Shown piece after piece: positions 1 to 8,341 of a stretch of DNA of 64,000 nt. Position 1 is the first letter of the stretch, and each line of letters starts with the position of its first letter. The stretch lies in the NCBI RefSeq assembly GCF_014699055.1, contig NZ_JACXAC010000006.1, positions 186,001-250,000 of the forward strand, written 5' to 3'. The position numbers were made by a program, and so were the translations under genes. The stretch comes from Hymenobacter armeniacus. GTDB lineage: Bacteria > Bacteroidota > Bacteroidia > Cytophagales > Hymenobacteraceae. Under the pieces are notes generated by a model, which saw only the letters and a program-made list of their open reading frames with translations, did no database searches and had not been told where the DNA came from.

Positions 1-657
1 CTGGCCGATGGCATGACGCTGATGCTTGGCGGCTTCGGCCTCTGCGGCATACCCGAAAACTCGATTCAGGAAATTCTGCGCCTCGGCGTGACAAACCTGA
101 CCTGCATCTCGAACAACGCCGGCGTCGACGATTTTGGCATCGGCCTGCTGCTGCAAACCAAGCAGGTACGCAAGATGATTTCGAGCTATGTGGGCGAGAA
201 CGCCGAGTTTGAGCGCCAGCTGCTGAGCGGCGAGCTGGAAGTGGAGCTGATTCCGCAAGGCACGCTGGCCGAGCGCTGCCGGGCCGGCGGCGCGGGCATT
301 CCGGCCTTCTACACGCCGGCCGGCTACGGCACGGAGGTGGGCGAAGGCAAAGAAAGCCGCGAGTTCAACGGCAAGATGTACCTGCTCGAAACCGCGCTGC
401 ACGCCGACTTTGCCTTCGTGAAAGCCTGGAAGGGCGACACGGCCGGCAACCTCGTCTACAAAGGCACGGCCCGCAACTTCAACCCCATGATGGCCACGGC
501 CGGCAAAATCACGGTGGCCGAAGTGGAGGAGCTGGTGCCCGCCGGCGAGCTCGACCCCAACCAGATTCACACGCCGGGCATCTTCGTGCAGCGCATCTAC
601 CAGGGCGAGCGGTACGAGAAGCGCATTGAGCAGCGCACGGTGCGGGCCGCGGTGTAA
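1..657 (+). CDS. scoA: 3-oxoacid CoA-transferase subunit A, 5' end cut off
   Basis: Alpha subunit of a family I CoA-transferase that moves CoA from succinyl-CoA to a 3-oxoacid such as acetoacetate, in the cytoplasm. The frame is open from base 1, so the true start lies outside the window; 218 residues are visible. The GGFGLCGIPE segment near the beginning and the GAGIPAFYTPAGYGT segment in the middle are typical of SCOT alpha subunits. The catalytic glutamate is on the beta subunit, encoded at 2723-3382. Normally the two subunits are adjacent; here about 2 kb separates them. Assignment to the family is firm; the preferred acyl substrate cannot be read from the sequence. Confidence 0.93.
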   Translation: MADGMTLMLGGFGLCGIPENSIQEILRLGVTNLTCISNNAGVDDFGIGLLLQTKQVRKMISSYVGENAEFERQLLSGELEVELIPQGTLAERCRAGGAGIPAFYTPAGYGTEVGEGKESREFNGKMYLLETALHADFAFVKAWKGDTAGNLVYKGTARNFNPMMATAGKITVAEVEELVPAGELDPNQIHTPGIFVQRIYQGERYEKRIEQRTVRAAV

Positions 658-680
658 GGCAAACCCTTCTGGCTGATTGT

Positions 681-1061
681 ATGCACGTTGCGCTGCGCAC
701 CCGTTTGCTTCTGATGCTGCTGGTGTCGTTGCTGACGCTGGTGCCGGTGGCGCTGGGAGTGTACGTGAACGAAACCAGCCCGCCGCCCACCACTGCCCGG
801 CTGGCCAACCGCTGCTCGCGCTACTGCGAAACGCACGGCTGCCCGCACGCCACGCCGGCCAACAGCCCGGCCTATTTCCGGCTGCGGCCGCTGTTTGCGG
901 CCACCATTCGGGGGCTGATGAGCGGCGGCCGGGCGTGGTACGCGGCGGCTAATATTGGTTTTTACCTGGTGTTGGTGCCGCTGTTGCTGGTGGGCCTCAC
1001 CTACGGGGCCCTGCGCAACGCGGTGCTGATTCGGCAACTCAAAACCCTGCGCCGTGGATAA
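681..1061 (+). CDS. Small two-helix membrane protein with Cys-rich loop
   Basis: Unrecognised 126-residue protein. A hydrophobic segment at about residues 8-27 could be a membrane anchor or signal peptide, and a second lies at about 92-112. Between them a predicted periplasmic loop carries C45, C49, C54 and H57 (C-x3-C-x4-C-P-H), which could bind metal or form disulfides. It starts 23 bp after scoA and its last 8 bp overlap the next gene, so it is probably co-transcribed and translationally coupled. A competing frame at 677-952 lacks membrane segments and is less likely. No function can be assigned. Confidence 0.7.
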   Translation: MHVALRTRLLLMLLVSLLTLVPVALGVYVNETSPPPTTARLANRCSRYCETHGCPHATPANSPAYFRLRPLFAATIRGLMSGGRAWYAAANIGFYLVLVPLLLVGLTYGALRNAVLIRQLKTLRRG

Positions 1062-1293
1062 GCTGCTGACCTGGGGTGCCCGCTGCGTGCACGTTGCGTT
1101 TTGGTACTGCACCGATTTCATGGTGAACCTGGCCAACCGCACCCATACGTCCTACAACGAAACCAATACGTGGGTACTATTGCTGCTGATTCCGGGCTTG
1201 CTCACCTTGCTGCTGGGGGTGCGCATTGCCCAGTGGTTTCAATTGCGGCGCCTGGCCGCCCGCCGGGACCCCCGCTCCTTTTCTACGCCTTAA
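1054..1293 (+). CDS. Small membrane protein, GTG start
   Basis: Unrecognised 79-residue protein starting with GTG inside the end of the preceding gene (8 bp overlap). One clear transmembrane helix lies at about residues 38-57, followed by a basic tail (QLRRLAARR) that probably stays in the cytoplasm. C11 and C19 lie in the N-terminal part. The overlap and the shared small, cysteine-bearing membrane character suggest that this and the preceding protein work as a pair. Function unknown. Confidence 0.62.
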   Translation: MDKLLTWGARCVHVAFWYCTDFMVNLANRTHTSYNETNTWVLLLLIPGLLTLLLGVRIAQWFQLRRLAARRDPRSFSTP

Positions 1294-1318
1294 ACCACTC
1301 GCTGGCTTCTTCCTCTTT

Positions 1319-2650
1319 ATGACCTTCCGCAAACATTCCCTCGCGCTGCTTCTGCTGCTGAGCGGCTACGGCGCCGTGGCCCAGGTGGCGGCGCCCGCCC
1401 GGAAAGCCCTGGCCCACAAGGCCGCAGCCGCCACGGCCCTGCCCGCCGCGGCCCCGGCCACCGTCGACCCCGCCGAGGCCCAGCTCATCGACCAGCTGCT
1501 GCAGGAATACACAGCCGCCAACCGCGTGCCCGGCGCCATTGCCCTGGTGATGCGCGACGGCAAGGTGCTGTACCGCAAGGCCGTGGGCCTCGATGACGTG
1601 GCGGCCCAAACCCCGCTGCGCACCGACGCCATTGTGCGCATTGCTTCCCAAACCAAGGCCATCACCAGCATTGGGCTGATGCTGCTCTACGACGAAGGCA
1701 AGTTCCAACTCGACGACCCCATCTCGAAGTACCTGCCGGCGTTCAAAAACCCGAAGGTGCTGGCGTCTTTCAACGAAAAAGACAGCACCTACACCACCGT
1801 GCCGGCCAAGAGCGAAATCACCATCCGGCAGCTGTTCACGCACACTTCGGGCATCGGCTACCCCATTATTGGAAGCAAGGAGGCGCGGGGCATTTACGCC
1901 AAAGCGCACATTCCGAGCGGCATTGGCACGCCGGCGGGGTCTTTGGCCAAGTCGATGGACGCGCTGGGGGCCTTGCCGCTCATGCACCAGCCGGGCGAGC
2001 GGTTCACCTACGGGCTGAGCGTGGACGTGCTGGGCCGGCTGGTTGAGGTGCTTTCGGGCCAGCCGCTGGACCGGTACCTGCGCGCCCGCCTCTTTGAGCC
2101 GCTGGGCATGAAGGACACCTGGTTTTACCTGCCCGCCGACCGGCCGGCCCGGCTGGCCCGGCTCTACACCGAGGATGCCAACCAGCAAACCGCGTACATG
2201 GGCCCGCGCGACGGCATGATTCCGGACTACCCCAAGGCGGCCGGCACCTACTTCTCGGGCGGCGCGGGTTTGTCGTCGACCATCGACGATTACGCCCACT
2301 TCCTGCAAATGCTGCTGGACAACGGCCGCTACAACGGCCGGCAGCTGCTGAAGCCCGCCACCGTGGCCCTGATAACGCAGAACCAGATGGGCGACGTGAG
2401 CCAGGGCGGCAACAAGTTCGGCTTGGGCTTTAGCATCGTCACGGCCGAGAGCGCCGCCAAGCAGCCGGTCGGGCTGTCGGAGGGCTCGTATGAATGGGGC
2501 GGCATTTTCGGCACCACGTATTGGGTCGACCCCAAAGCCAAACTGGTGGCCCTCATCTACACCCAGAAATACCCCAGCGGCACGGCTCGCGACTTGGCCG
2601 GCAAGTTCAAGACGGCGGTTTATCAGTCATTTGTTGCCGGCTCTAAATAA
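1319..2650 (+). CDS. Exported serine hydrolase, beta-lactamase/family VIII esterase type
   Basis: 443-residue protein with a signal peptide (hydrophobic core at about residues 8-20, likely cut near AVAQ). The serine beta-lactamase/DD-peptidase fold is shown by S110-Q-T-K113 (nucleophile and general base), Y231 in place of the YxN motif, and W393-G-G where class C enzymes have KTG or HxG. SxxK, Tyr and WGG together resemble family VIII esterases, so ester or peptide hydrolysis in the periplasm is more likely than antibiotic resistance. ATG 1319 was chosen over an upstream in-frame codon at 1226 because it begins directly at the signal peptide. It lies between scoA and scoB. Confidence 0.87.
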   Translation: MTFRKHSLALLLLLSGYGAVAQVAAPARKALAHKAAAATALPAAAPATVDPAEAQLIDQLLQEYTAANRVPGAIALVMRDGKVLYRKAVGLDDVAAQTPLRTDAIVRIASQTKAITSIGLMLLYDEGKFQLDDPISKYLPAFKNPKVLASFNEKDSTYTTVPAKSEITIRQLFTHTSGIGYPIIGSKEARGIYAKAHIPSGIGTPAGSLAKSMDALGALPLMHQPGERFTYGLSVDVLGRLVEVLSGQPLDRYLRARLFEPLGMKDTWFYLPADRPARLARLYTEDANQQTAYMGPRDGMIPDYPKAAGTYFSGGAGLSSTIDDYAHFLQMLLDNGRYNGRQLLKPATVALITQNQMGDVSQGGNKFGLGFSIVTAESAAKQPVGLSEGSYEWGGIFGTTYWVDPKAKLVALIYTQKYPSGTARDLAGKFKTAVYQSFVAGSK

Positions 2651-2722
2651 CGCACCGTCGTGCTGCGCGGCGCGCTACACAACGGCCTTTTTCAGCTCAT
2701 TCCCACCCCATTCATCCCCATC

Positions 2723-3382
2723 ATGCTCGACAAACACGGCATCGCCCGGCGCATCGCCCAGGAAGTAAAAGACGGTTCGTACGTTAACCTCGGCATCGGC
2801 ATTCCCACGCTGGTGGCCAACTACATACCGGCCGGCATCAACGTGGAGCTGCAGTCGGAAAACGGCCTGCTCGGCATGGGCCCCTTCCCGACGGAAGACC
2901 AGGTCGACCCCGACCTCATCAACGCCGGCAAGCAGACGGTGACCACGCTGCCCGGCTCCAGCATTTTCTCCTCGGCCGATTCGTTCGGCATGATTCGCGG
3001 CGAGCACGTGGACCTGACCATTCTCGGGGCCATGGAAGTTTCGGAGCGCGGCGACATCGCCAACTGGAAGATTCCGGGCAAGATGGTGAAAGGCATGGGC
3101 GGCGCCATGGACCTGGTGGCTTCGGCCAAAAACATCATCGTGGCCATGCAGCACGTGGCCAAGGACGGCAGCAGCAAGCTCCTGACCGACTGCACGCTGC
3201 CCATCACGGGCCTGCGCTGCGTGAAGAAAATCGTGACCGAGCTGGCCGTGCTCGACGTGACGCCCGACGGCTTTGTGCTGCGCGAGCGCGCCCGCGGCGT
3301 GAGCGTGGAGCAGATACAAGCCGCCACGGCCGGCAAGCTGGTGGTGCCCGAAGGCGACGTGCCCGAAATGCAGGGCGTGTAA
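2723..3382 (+). CDS. scoB: 3-oxoacid CoA-transferase subunit B
   Basis: Beta subunit of the family I CoA-transferase, 219 residues, about the usual length. The SENG motif (in QSENGLLG) carries the glutamate that forms the enzyme-CoA thioester. LGIGIPTLVANYIP, GGAMDLV and the C-terminal IQAATAG segment are family landmarks. ATG 2723 (MLDKHGIARRIAQEV) matches the usual N-terminus; the upstream GTG at 2660 would add 21 atypical residues. With subunit A it would interconvert succinyl-CoA and acetoacetyl-CoA, linking ketone or branched-chain catabolism to the TCA cycle. Confidence 0.95.
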   Translation: MLDKHGIARRIAQEVKDGSYVNLGIGIPTLVANYIPAGINVELQSENGLLGMGPFPTEDQVDPDLINAGKQTVTTLPGSSIFSSADSFGMIRGEHVDLTILGAMEVSERGDIANWKIPGKMVKGMGGAMDLVASAKNIIVAMQHVAKDGSSKLLTDCTLPITGLRCVKKIVTELAVLDVTPDGFVLRERARGVSVEQIQAATAGKLVVPEGDVPEMQGV

Positions 3383-3404
3383 ATACCGGGGCGAAACATA
3401 GCGG

Positions 3405-3431
3405 TTTGCGGGTGTGGAGGATGTATCTTCG
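3405..3431 (+). promoter_or_regulatory. Possible Bacteroidota promoter for T9SS cargo gene
   Basis: TTTG at 3405-3408 and TATCTTCG at 3424-3431 resemble the -33 TTTG and -7 TAnnTTTG elements, 24 bp before the ATG at 3455. The 15-nt spacer is shorter than the usual 19 or so, and one -7 base deviates, so this is tentative. Confidence 0.35.
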
Positions 3432-3454
3432 TAGCCACCCATTTACCCGACTCT

Positions 3455-4612
3455 ATGCGCCGACTCCTACCCTTTTTGCTGCTGCTGGCCGGCCCGGCCC
3501 TGGCCCAGACGTCGCCCATTATCGACCGCACCGACATGCCCTCGCTCACCACCGGCGTCGATTCGCTACGGCTGAGCGTGGCCAGCCCGGTGCTACCGGC
3601 GACGGCGCCGCCCCTTTCGCGCCGCGGCGCCAACCAAACCTGGAACTACGCCGCTCTGACGCCCACCTCGCAGCGCGTCGAGACGTTTCTGCCGGCCAGC
3701 ACGGTCACGGCCACTTCGGCGTTTTACCAGCTCACGTTTGGGGCGCTGTTTGGGGGCGTGAACCGGGCCACGGTGGCCTCGCCGCAGGAGCTGCCGCTGG
3801 CGGCCGGCGGCCTGCTGCCCATCACCGATACGTACCAGTTTTACAACCTGACGGCGGCCGCGGTGGTGCAGCAGGACTTTCGTTCGGTGGGCTTCGGCGC
3901 GTCGCTGGCCGGCACGGCGGTGCCCGTCACCTACGTCAGCCAGGCGCAGCAGGACGTTATTTACCGCTTTCCGCTGAGCTTCGCCAGCCCGGCCGATTCC
4001 AGCAATTCCTACTTCACCACGCCGGCGGCCACGGCCACGGTGGGCTACCTCAGCCAGAAGCGCAAGCGCGTGAACAAGCCCGATGCCTGGGGCACGCTCA
4101 CCACGCCCTTCGGCACCTTCCAGACGGTGCGGGTGGTGACGCGCCTCGAAGACCACGACAGCGTGTCGGTGGGCGGCGTGAGCCAGGGCTTCGACGTGCC
4201 CGTGACCCGCGAGTACAAGTGGCTGGCCAAGACGCAGCACGTGCCGCTGCTCACCATCACCACGCGCGTGCTGGCCGGCCAGGAAACCATCACGGGCGTG
4301 GAATACCGCGACATTTACCGCCGCATCATTCGCCTGGCCACCCGCGACGCGGCCACCGACGCGGCGCTAAGCGCCTACCCCAACCCTTCGGCTGCCGGCA
4401 CGCCGCTCACGCTCACGTTGCCGGCCGGCAGCGGGCCGCTCACCGTGTCGGCCACCGATTTGGTGGGGCGGCAACTGTTCCGGCGCCACGTTGCGGCTCC
4501 CGGCGAGGTGCTCACGCTGGGGCCCGATGCGTTTGGCAGCTTCCGCGGCGTGGCCCTGCTCACCGTGACCACGGCCCGCGGCACGGCCACCCGGCGGGTG
4601 GTGCGGGAGTAA
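3455..4612 (+). CDS. Secreted protein with T9SS C-terminal sorting domain
   Basis: 385 residues. A signal peptide (MRRLLPFLLLLAGPALAQ) leads to a body without a recognised enzymatic domain. The last 80 or so residues have the type A sorting-domain pattern of type IX secretion cargo: SAYPNPS, then short beta strands, VSATDLVGRQ, and a conserved end (ATRRVVRE). The protein is therefore expected to cross the outer membrane and be released or attached to the cell surface. It appears monocistronic, with its own possible promoter and a strong terminator at 4658-4687. Function of the body unknown. Confidence 0.8.
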   Translation: MRRLLPFLLLLAGPALAQTSPIIDRTDMPSLTTGVDSLRLSVASPVLPATAPPLSRRGANQTWNYAALTPTSQRVETFLPASTVTATSAFYQLTFGALFGGVNRATVASPQELPLAAGGLLPITDTYQFYNLTAAAVVQQDFRSVGFGASLAGTAVPVTYVSQAQQDVIYRFPLSFASPADSSNSYFTTPAATATVGYLSQKRKRVNKPDAWGTLTTPFGTFQTVRVVTRLEDHDSVSVGGVSQGFDVPVTREYKWLAKTQHVPLLTITTRVLAGQETITGVEYRDIYRRIIRLATRDAATDAALSAYPNPSAAGTPLTLTLPAGSGPLTVSATDLVGRQLFRRHVAAPGEVLTLGPDAFGSFRGVALLTVTTARGTATRRVVRE

Positions 4613-4657
4613 GTTTGGCGCCTGGCGCACCGTTTTGCTGGCTTTTTCGTTTGCTTA

Positions 4658-4687
4658 CCCGTTGGCTGCCCCGCCAACGGGTTTTTT
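4658..4687 (+). terminator. Intrinsic terminator after T9SS cargo gene
   Basis: A perfect 9-bp stem (CCCGTTGGC with GCCAACGGG), a 6-nt loop and six T immediately after. It ends the 3455-4612 transcript. Confidence 0.88.
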
Positions 4688-4777
4688 CTGGGGTAATTTT
4701 ACCGGACCGGCCGGCTGGCTTTCGGCCGATGGGCCACCCGCTGGCCGCTTTTCCCGCATTTTCGACTTCACCTAATT

Positions 4778-6520
4778 ATGGCTACTTCTTCTAATGGCAA
4801 ATCGGTCGCTTCGGCCCCCGTCGCCAACGGCAAAACCGTCCCTGGCGGTGCCCACGCCAAAAAAATAGCTACTCCCAGCGCCGCCACGGTGGCCGAGCGC
4901 CTCACGCCCACCGCGGTGCCGGCCCACAAGCTGGTGTTGCGCACCCTGCGCCGCTCCGATTTCAAGGCCATCAAGGAAATCATGGACAAGGTGTACTCCA
5001 ACATGGAGGGCGCCTGGGCCGCCGACGAGTTTGCGGCCCTCATCCGGAAGTTTCCCGAAGGCCAGATTGGCATCGAGGACAACGGGCGCCTGGTGGCGGC
5101 GGCCTTGGCCATCATCGTGGACTACAGCAAGTTCGGCGACAAGCACACGTATGCCAAAATAACGGGCAACGGCAAGTTCGACACCCACGACGACGACGGC
5201 GACACCCTCTACGGCGTCGACGTGTTTGTGGACCCCGAGTACCGCTCGCTGCGCCTGGGCCGCCGCCTCTACGACGCCCGCAAAGAGCTGTGCGAAAACC
5301 TGAACCTGCGCGCCATGGTGGCCGGCGGCCGCATTCCCGGCTACGCCGCCTACGCCAACGAGATGACCCCGGCCAAGTACGTGGAGATGGTGCGCAACAA
5401 GGAGTTGGTCGACCCCATCCTCACCTTCCAGCTCTCCAACGAGTTTTACGTCCGCAAAATCATTCGCGGCTACCTGCCATACGACTCTGAAAGCAAGGCG
5501 TTTGCCACGCTATTGGAGTGGATTAACGTGTATTATGAAGAGAAGGAAAAGCTCATCGGCAATACCAAGAGCAACGTGCGCATCGGCATTGTGCAGTGGC
5601 AGATGCGCGCCACCCGCAGCCTGGAAGACCTGCTGCAGCAGATGGAGTTCTTCGTGGACACGGTGTCGGGCTATAAGTCGGACTGCGTGATGTTTCCGGA
5701 GTTTTTCAACGCCCCGCTCATGGCCCTCACCAACGAGGACTCGCCCTCGGTGGCCATCCGGGCCATGGCGGCCTTCACCGAGCCCATCAAACTGAAAATG
5801 ATGGAGCTGGCCGTGAGCTATAACATCAACATCGTGGCCGGTTCGATGCCGGTGTACGAAGACGGCAAGCTGCACAACGTGGCCTATCTCTGCCGCCGCG
5901 ACGGCACCGTGGACGAGCAATACAAGCTGCACGTGACGCCCGACGAGGCCAGCTACTGGGGCATGCGCGGCGGCGACAAGCTCAAATGCTTCGACACGGA
6001 CTTTGGCAAAATCGGCATTCTGGTGTGCTACGACGTGGAATTCCCGGAGCTGGCCCGCATGCTGAGCGACGAGGGCGTGAAAATCCTGTTCGTGCCCTTC
6101 TGGACCGACACCAAGAACGCCTACCAGCGCGTGCGCATCTGCGCCCAGGCCCGGGCCATCGAAAACGAGTGCTACGTGGCCATCACCGGCTCGGTGGGCA
6201 ACCTGCCGCGCGTCGAGAACATGGACATTCAGTATTCGCAGAGCGCTGTGTTCAGCCCCTCCGACTTTGCCTTCCCGCACGACGCCATCGTGGCCGAGGC
6301 CACGCCGAACACGGAGATGACGCTCATCGCCGACCTCGACCTCGACTTGCTCAAGGACCTGAACACCAGCGGCGCCGTGCGCAACCTGCGCGACCGCCGC
6401 AAGGACCTATACTCGCTGAGCTGGAGCGTGAAAAAGACCGAGCGCGACGACGAGCTGCTGGAGCAGGGCACCGAGCGCCTGCAGCGCGCCAGCCGCCGCA
6501 AGGCCGTGGCGGCGGGGTAA
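4778..6520 (+). CDS. GNAT acetyltransferase-carbon-nitrogen hydrolase fusion
   Basis: 580 residues. Residues 1-47 are a low-complexity leader. A GNAT N-acetyltransferase domain spans about 50-215 (VDPEYRSLRLGRRLYDAR is the acetyl-CoA-binding segment). A nitrilase-superfamily domain spans about 265-545 with the complete Glu-Lys-Cys triad: E308 (MFPEFF), K383 (YKLH) and C417 (LVCYDVEFPE). The protein should act in the cytoplasm, hydrolysing an amide and acetylating an amine; the substrates are unknown. The same domain order is known from other bacteria (for example Bacillus YhcX), so it is a stable architecture, not a frame error. It is flanked by terminators on both sides and is probably monocistronic. 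Confidence 0.92.
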   Translation: MATSSNGKSVASAPVANGKTVPGGAHAKKIATPSAATVAERLTPTAVPAHKLVLRTLRRSDFKAIKEIMDKVYSNMEGAWAADEFAALIRKFPEGQIGIEDNGRLVAAALAIIVDYSKFGDKHTYAKITGNGKFDTHDDDGDTLYGVDVFVDPEYRSLRLGRRLYDARKELCENLNLRAMVAGGRIPGYAAYANEMTPAKYVEMVRNKELVDPILTFQLSNEFYVRKIIRGYLPYDSESKAFATLLEWINVYYEEKEKLIGNTKSNVRIGIVQWQMRATRSLEDLLQQMEFFVDTVSGYKSDCVMFPEFFNAPLMALTNEDSPSVAIRAMAAFTEPIKLKMMELAVSYNINIVAGSMPVYEDGKLHNVAYLCRRDGTVDEQYKLHVTPDEASYWGMRGGDKLKCFDTDFGKIGILVCYDVEFPELARMLSDEGVKILFVPFWTDTKNAYQRVRICAQARAIENECYVAITGSVGNLPRVENMDIQYSQSAVFSPSDFAFPHDAIVAEATPNTEMTLIADLDLDLLKDLNTSGAVRNLRDRRKDLYSLSWSVKKTERDDELLEQGTERLQRASRRKAVAAG

Positions 6521-6540
6521 TCCGTAAAACCTGGCATCCA

Positions 6541-6574
6541 AAAAAGAGGCACCTGCTAAGCAGGTGCCTCTTTT
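6541..6574 (+). terminator. Strong terminator after GNAT-nitrilase gene
   Basis: An 11-bp perfect stem (GAGGCACCTGC with GCAGGTGCCTC) around a TAA loop, with A5 before and T4 after, so it could work in both directions. The 157 bp from here to 6732 contain no gene I can support. Confidence 0.9.
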
Positions 6575-6731
6575 CTTTTAATGGAAAGTGCACGTGCTGC
6601 TGTGCATATAACAGGAACATTTACCACGGGCGAAAAGCCTCAGTTGAAACCGCTATGATGCCGCTTCAACGTACTGCTAAACAGAAACTTTTTACCATAT
6701 TGCGAGCCTAACCTTTTCCATTTATCCCTGC

Positions 6732-7184
6732 ATGCAACAAGACTACTCCTTTTCCGAATTCACTGCCGAGCCCGTGGCACTGGTGGAAGCCAGCACCGGC
6801 CAGCGCTTCGGCAACTACCTGATTGACGTAGCCACTTTTTACTTCGGCTGCCTGCTGCTGGGCGTGGCGCTGGGCGTGGTGCTGGGCCTCACGGGGCACG
6901 TCGAATGGCTCGACAACATCAAGGGGCCGGTTAGCAGCTTCGTCGGCATTGGGCTGATGTTTGTGTACTACTTCGTGTTGGAAGTATCGACCGGGCGCAC
7001 CATCGGCAAGCTCCTCACCCGCACCCGCGTGGTGATGGAAGACGGCTCGGAACTGACCACCAAGGCCATTTTTCTGCGCTCGCTCTGCCGCATGATTCCG
7101 TTCGACGCGTTTTCCTTCCTGTCGGGCAACGCCGGCTGGCACGACACCTTCTCGAAAACCCGCGTGGTGCAGATTCCGCGGTAA
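6732..7184 (+). CDS. RDD family membrane protein
   Basis: 150 residues. The family name-giving pattern appears as QRFGNYLID at about residues 26-34, followed by two transmembrane helices (about 35-55 and 70-90) and the conserved GRTIGKLLTRTRVV segment. RDD proteins are small polytopic inner-membrane proteins of poorly known role, some of them linked to sodium/proton exchange. A second RDD gene lies at 13179-13895. Start ATG 6732 gives a normal short N-terminus. Confidence 0.86.
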   Translation: MQQDYSFSEFTAEPVALVEASTGQRFGNYLIDVATFYFGCLLLGVALGVVLGLTGHVEWLDNIKGPVSSFVGIGLMFVYYFVLEVSTGRTIGKLLTRTRVVMEDGSELTTKAIFLRSLCRMIPFDAFSFLSGNAGWHDTFSKTRVVQIPR

Positions 7185-7297
7185 AATATGGGCCGCTATC
7201 TGCGCAAAGCCCGCGCCTGGCCCTGTGCCGGGTGCGGGCTTTTGTGCGTAAACTGCAGCCCCAACGTCATCCGCTTTTCCTTACCTCCCCCCTCATC

Positions 7298-8011
7298 ATG
7301 CGCGTTTTCATCACCGGAGCCAACCGGGGCCTGGGCCTCGAACTTACCCGCCAGTACTTGGAGCGCGGCGACCAGGTGTTTGCCGCCAGCCGCCGCCCCG
7401 ACCAGGCCGCCGAGCTCAAGCAGCTGCAGCAGCAATACGCCGACCGCCTCGTGCTGCTGCCCCTCGACGTGGCCAGTGCCCACTCCATTGCCGCGGCCGT
7501 GCAAACCCTGCAAGCCAGCACCAGCGGCCTCGACGTGCTCATCAATAACGCCGGCGTGTACCCGCACGCGGGCTCGGGCGACGCCCACCAGCGCCTGGGC
7601 CAACTCACCCACGACGACGCCATCGAGACCATGCAGGTGAACGCCATTGGGCCGCTGCTGGTGGCGCAGGCGCTGCTGCCGCTGCTGCGCGCCGGCCAGC
7701 GGGGCCGCATCCTGAGCATCTCCTCGGGCCAGGGCTCCCTGACGTGGAAAGCCACCGGCGACCCCTACCATTACAGCGCCAGCAAGGCCGCCCTGAACAT
7801 GTACATGCGCAGCCTGGCCGCCGAAATCGGCCACCTGGGCCTGATTTCGGTGCTGGTGGACCCGGGCTGGATGCGCACCGAAATGGGCGGCGACCACGCC
7901 ACCCAGGAGCCGGCCGACTCGGCCCGCGGCATCATCCGCCTGGCCGAGCAGCTGCACGCCGAAGAAAACGGCAGCTTCGTGACCTGGCAGGGCCAGCCCG
8001 TGCCCTGGTAA
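7298..8011 (+). CDS. Short-chain dehydrogenase/reductase
   Basis: 237 residues, classical SDR length. It has the cofactor-binding TGANRGLG near the N-terminus, the structural NNAGV motif, the catalytic serine region (LSISSGQGS) and the YSASK active-site tyrosine/lysine. The enzyme oxidises or reduces a carbonyl/alcohol substrate with NAD(P)(H) in the cytoplasm; the substrate is unknown. The sequence resembles the C-factor/sniffer-like SDR group. ATG 7298 begins directly at the Rossmann strand (MRVFITGA); an in-frame codon at 7232 would add 22 unlikely residues. Confidence 0.92.
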   Translation: MRVFITGANRGLGLELTRQYLERGDQVFAASRRPDQAAELKQLQQQYADRLVLLPLDVASAHSIAAAVQTLQASTSGLDVLINNAGVYPHAGSGDAHQRLGQLTHDDAIETMQVNAIGPLLVAQALLPLLRAGQRGRILSISSGQGSLTWKATGDPYHYSASKAALNMYMRSLAAEIGHLGLISVLVDPGWMRTEMGGDHATQEPADSARGIIRLAEQLHAEENGSFVTWQGQPVPW

Positions 8012-8038
8012 GCACCTGGACCAACGCACCGCACCCAC

Positions 8039-8074
8039 AAAAAGGGCGGCTTCCGTACGGAAGCCGCCCTTTTT
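8039..8074 (+). terminator. Terminator after SDR gene
   Basis: A perfect 12-bp stem (AGGGCGGCTTCC with its complement) around GTAC, with A-rich flank before and T5 after. It separates the SDR gene from the SusC/D unit. Confidence 0.9.
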
Positions 8075-8264
8075 GCTGTGTCCACGGCGCCGGCATTTGG
8101 CATGGTTCGGCGGTGGCTGATGCCGCTACTTATGGGTTCATTGTGACATTTCAGCAACTTCGGGTTTACTGTCCTGCTTTTACAAAATCTCGGCCTTATT
8201 TGCGATATTAGTGGGATTAACTTGGCTTGCTTGATTTCTGATTGAAAATTTAATTGCAAACAGA

Positions 8265-8280
8265 CTTGTCTACTGACAAG
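8265..8280. promoter_or_regulatory. Inverted repeat CTTGTC-N4-GACAAG, possible operator
   Basis: A perfect 6-bp dyad with a 4-nt spacer (TACT), lying 10 bp upstream of a TATATTCG box and 61 bp before the susC ATG. Position and symmetry fit a dimeric regulator site at or overlapping the -33 region. No regulator gene is adjacent. Confidence 0.45.
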
Positions 8281-8290
8281 CCTTCATCTC

Positions 8291-8298
8291 TATATTCG
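8291..8298 (+). promoter_or_regulatory. Possible -7 element of susCD promoter
   Basis: TATATTCG differs from TAnnTTTG at one base. The nearest TTG-type -33 element (CTTG, 8265-8268) is 22 nt away and overlaps the inverted repeat, so repression or activation at the dyad would act directly on this promoter. Confidence 0.4.
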
Positions 8299-8341
8299 CC
8301 CATTAAGTAACTCACCATTTTTTCATTTCATTCCTAAACTC

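Larger units (their letters stand above)
8075..8341 (+). other. AT-rich leader region upstream of susC
   Basis: Together with the preceding terminator this is a 330-bp gap without a supportable gene. It is clearly more AT-rich than its surroundings, especially 8140-8341, as expected for a regulatory region. The parts I can name are the inverted repeat at 8265-8280 and a -7-like box at 8291-8298. Confidence 0.6.

Noticed and set aside
1319..2650. Serine hydrolase considered as an antibiotic-resistance beta-lactamase
   Set aside because: The YxN and KTG motifs are replaced by Y-G-L and WGG, as in family VIII esterases.
3406..4794. 462-codon frame over the T9SS cargo gene
   Set aside because: Arg/His/Ala/Gly-rich shadow; the 3455-4612 frame has signal peptide and sorting domain.
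4778..6520. GNAT-nitrilase considered as a frameshift joining of two genes
   Set aside because: The frame is continuous with intact motifs in both halves, and the same fusion is known in other bacteria.
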